NCBI GenBank assembly: GCA_028876585.1 | Contig: JAGWRL010000030.1 | Span: 1 to 12,726, forward strand | Direction: 5' to 3' | DNA length: 12,726 bases | Source of the DNA: Pseudomonadota bacterium | Lineage (GTDB): Bacteria; Pseudomonadota; Alphaproteobacteria; Rhizobiales; Beijerinckiaceae | Shown: positions 12,547 through 12,726 of the stretch, piece by piece | Layout of the letters: each line of letters opens with the position of its first letter | How positions within the stretch are numbered: the stretch's first letter is position 1 | Position numbers and translations under genes: made by a program | Notes under the pieces: model-generated | The model's input: only the letters and a program-made list of their open reading frames with translations | Database searches by the model: none | What the model was told of the DNA's origin: nothing

Positions 12547-12726
12547 TCAGGCCGCGTCCTCCGCCGCTTCGTCCTCGTCCAACGACAACCCGAGCACGGC
12601 TCTCAGTTCGCCCGCCAGCGCGTCGCCGCCGAGCGCGCCGTGGCCGGATCGGCCGATCAGCCCGGCGTCCTCGAGGCTTTCGATGTCGGGCAGATCGCTT
12701 AAGGAGGCGAAGCCGAAGTGCGACAG
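12547..12726 (-). CDS. scpB: Segregation and condensation protein B, C-terminal end
   Basis: Only the last 59 codons are in the window. They read HFGFASLSDLPDIESLEDAG, then LIGR, matching the second winged-helix end of ScpB (FGLxSLxDLPxLxELxxAGLL), followed by an acidic tail ending DEDEAAEDAA. ScpB dimerises and binds ScpA and SMC in the condensin complex that compacts the chromosome. In related genomes tat genes often follow scpB; here a nucleotidyltransferase-fold gene follows instead, 110 bases downstream on the same strand. The N-terminal part lies beyond the right edge. Confidence 0.8.
   Translation of the reverse strand: MSHFGFASLSDLPDIESLEDAGLIGRSGHGALGGDALAGELRAVLGLSLDEDEAAEDAA

Overview
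The window is GC-rich, high-GC3 DNA from an alphaproteobacterium, most likely of the Hyphomicrobiales/Rhizobiales. This is inferred from the form of UxaC, the NdvB-like GH94 remnant, the FixJ-type output domain and the CsbD/DUF3309/DUF1003/DUF883 complement. It reads as an accessory, partly decayed region that carries an intact stress-signalling block. I see no tRNA, rRNA, CRISPR array or complete insertion sequence.

Left part (1-3090): the 5' two thirds or more of a glucuronate isomerase gene (uxaC) runs off the left edge. Across a G-rich tandem repeat lies a short remnant of an MFS hexuronate-type transporter. After about 700 bases without a recognisable gene comes a frameshifted, internally deleted piece of a GH94 cyclic beta-glucan synthase/cellobiose phosphorylase gene.

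Centre (3092-10570): a leftward cluster holds a DUF883/YqjD-like membrane-anchored protein, a small multi-pass membrane protein, Dps, and a stand-alone CheY-like receiver. Divergent from it is one very large gene (1454 codons) encoding CheB - CheR - coiled coil - PAS - histidine kinase - receiver - receiver - FixJ/LuxR-type HTH. It converges, with 9 bases between stop codons, on a second leftward cluster: csbD-like, DUF3309 and DUF1003. A 16-base motif, CTrAGTAnnTTCCGAG read leftward, lies 83-108 bases before the start codons of the DUF883, Dps and CsbD genes. A fourth copy lies downstream of the receiver gene, facing a vestigial small ORF. It looks like the operator of a local regulon. The FixJ-type output domain of the hybrid kinase is the obvious candidate reader. 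The motif resembles, from memory, FixJ-type sites. This is the most interesting pattern in the window.

Right part (10570-12726): fragments of an IS630-type transposase, a tandem repeat like an IS end, and a frameshifted IS5-type transposase. Then come an intact GSU2403-family nucleotidyltransferase-fold gene with a promoter carrying three copies of TGCTTATA, and the last 59 codons of scpB at the right edge. The nucleotidyltransferase gene sits where tat genes often follow scpB in this group, so this may be one edge of an accessory insertion.
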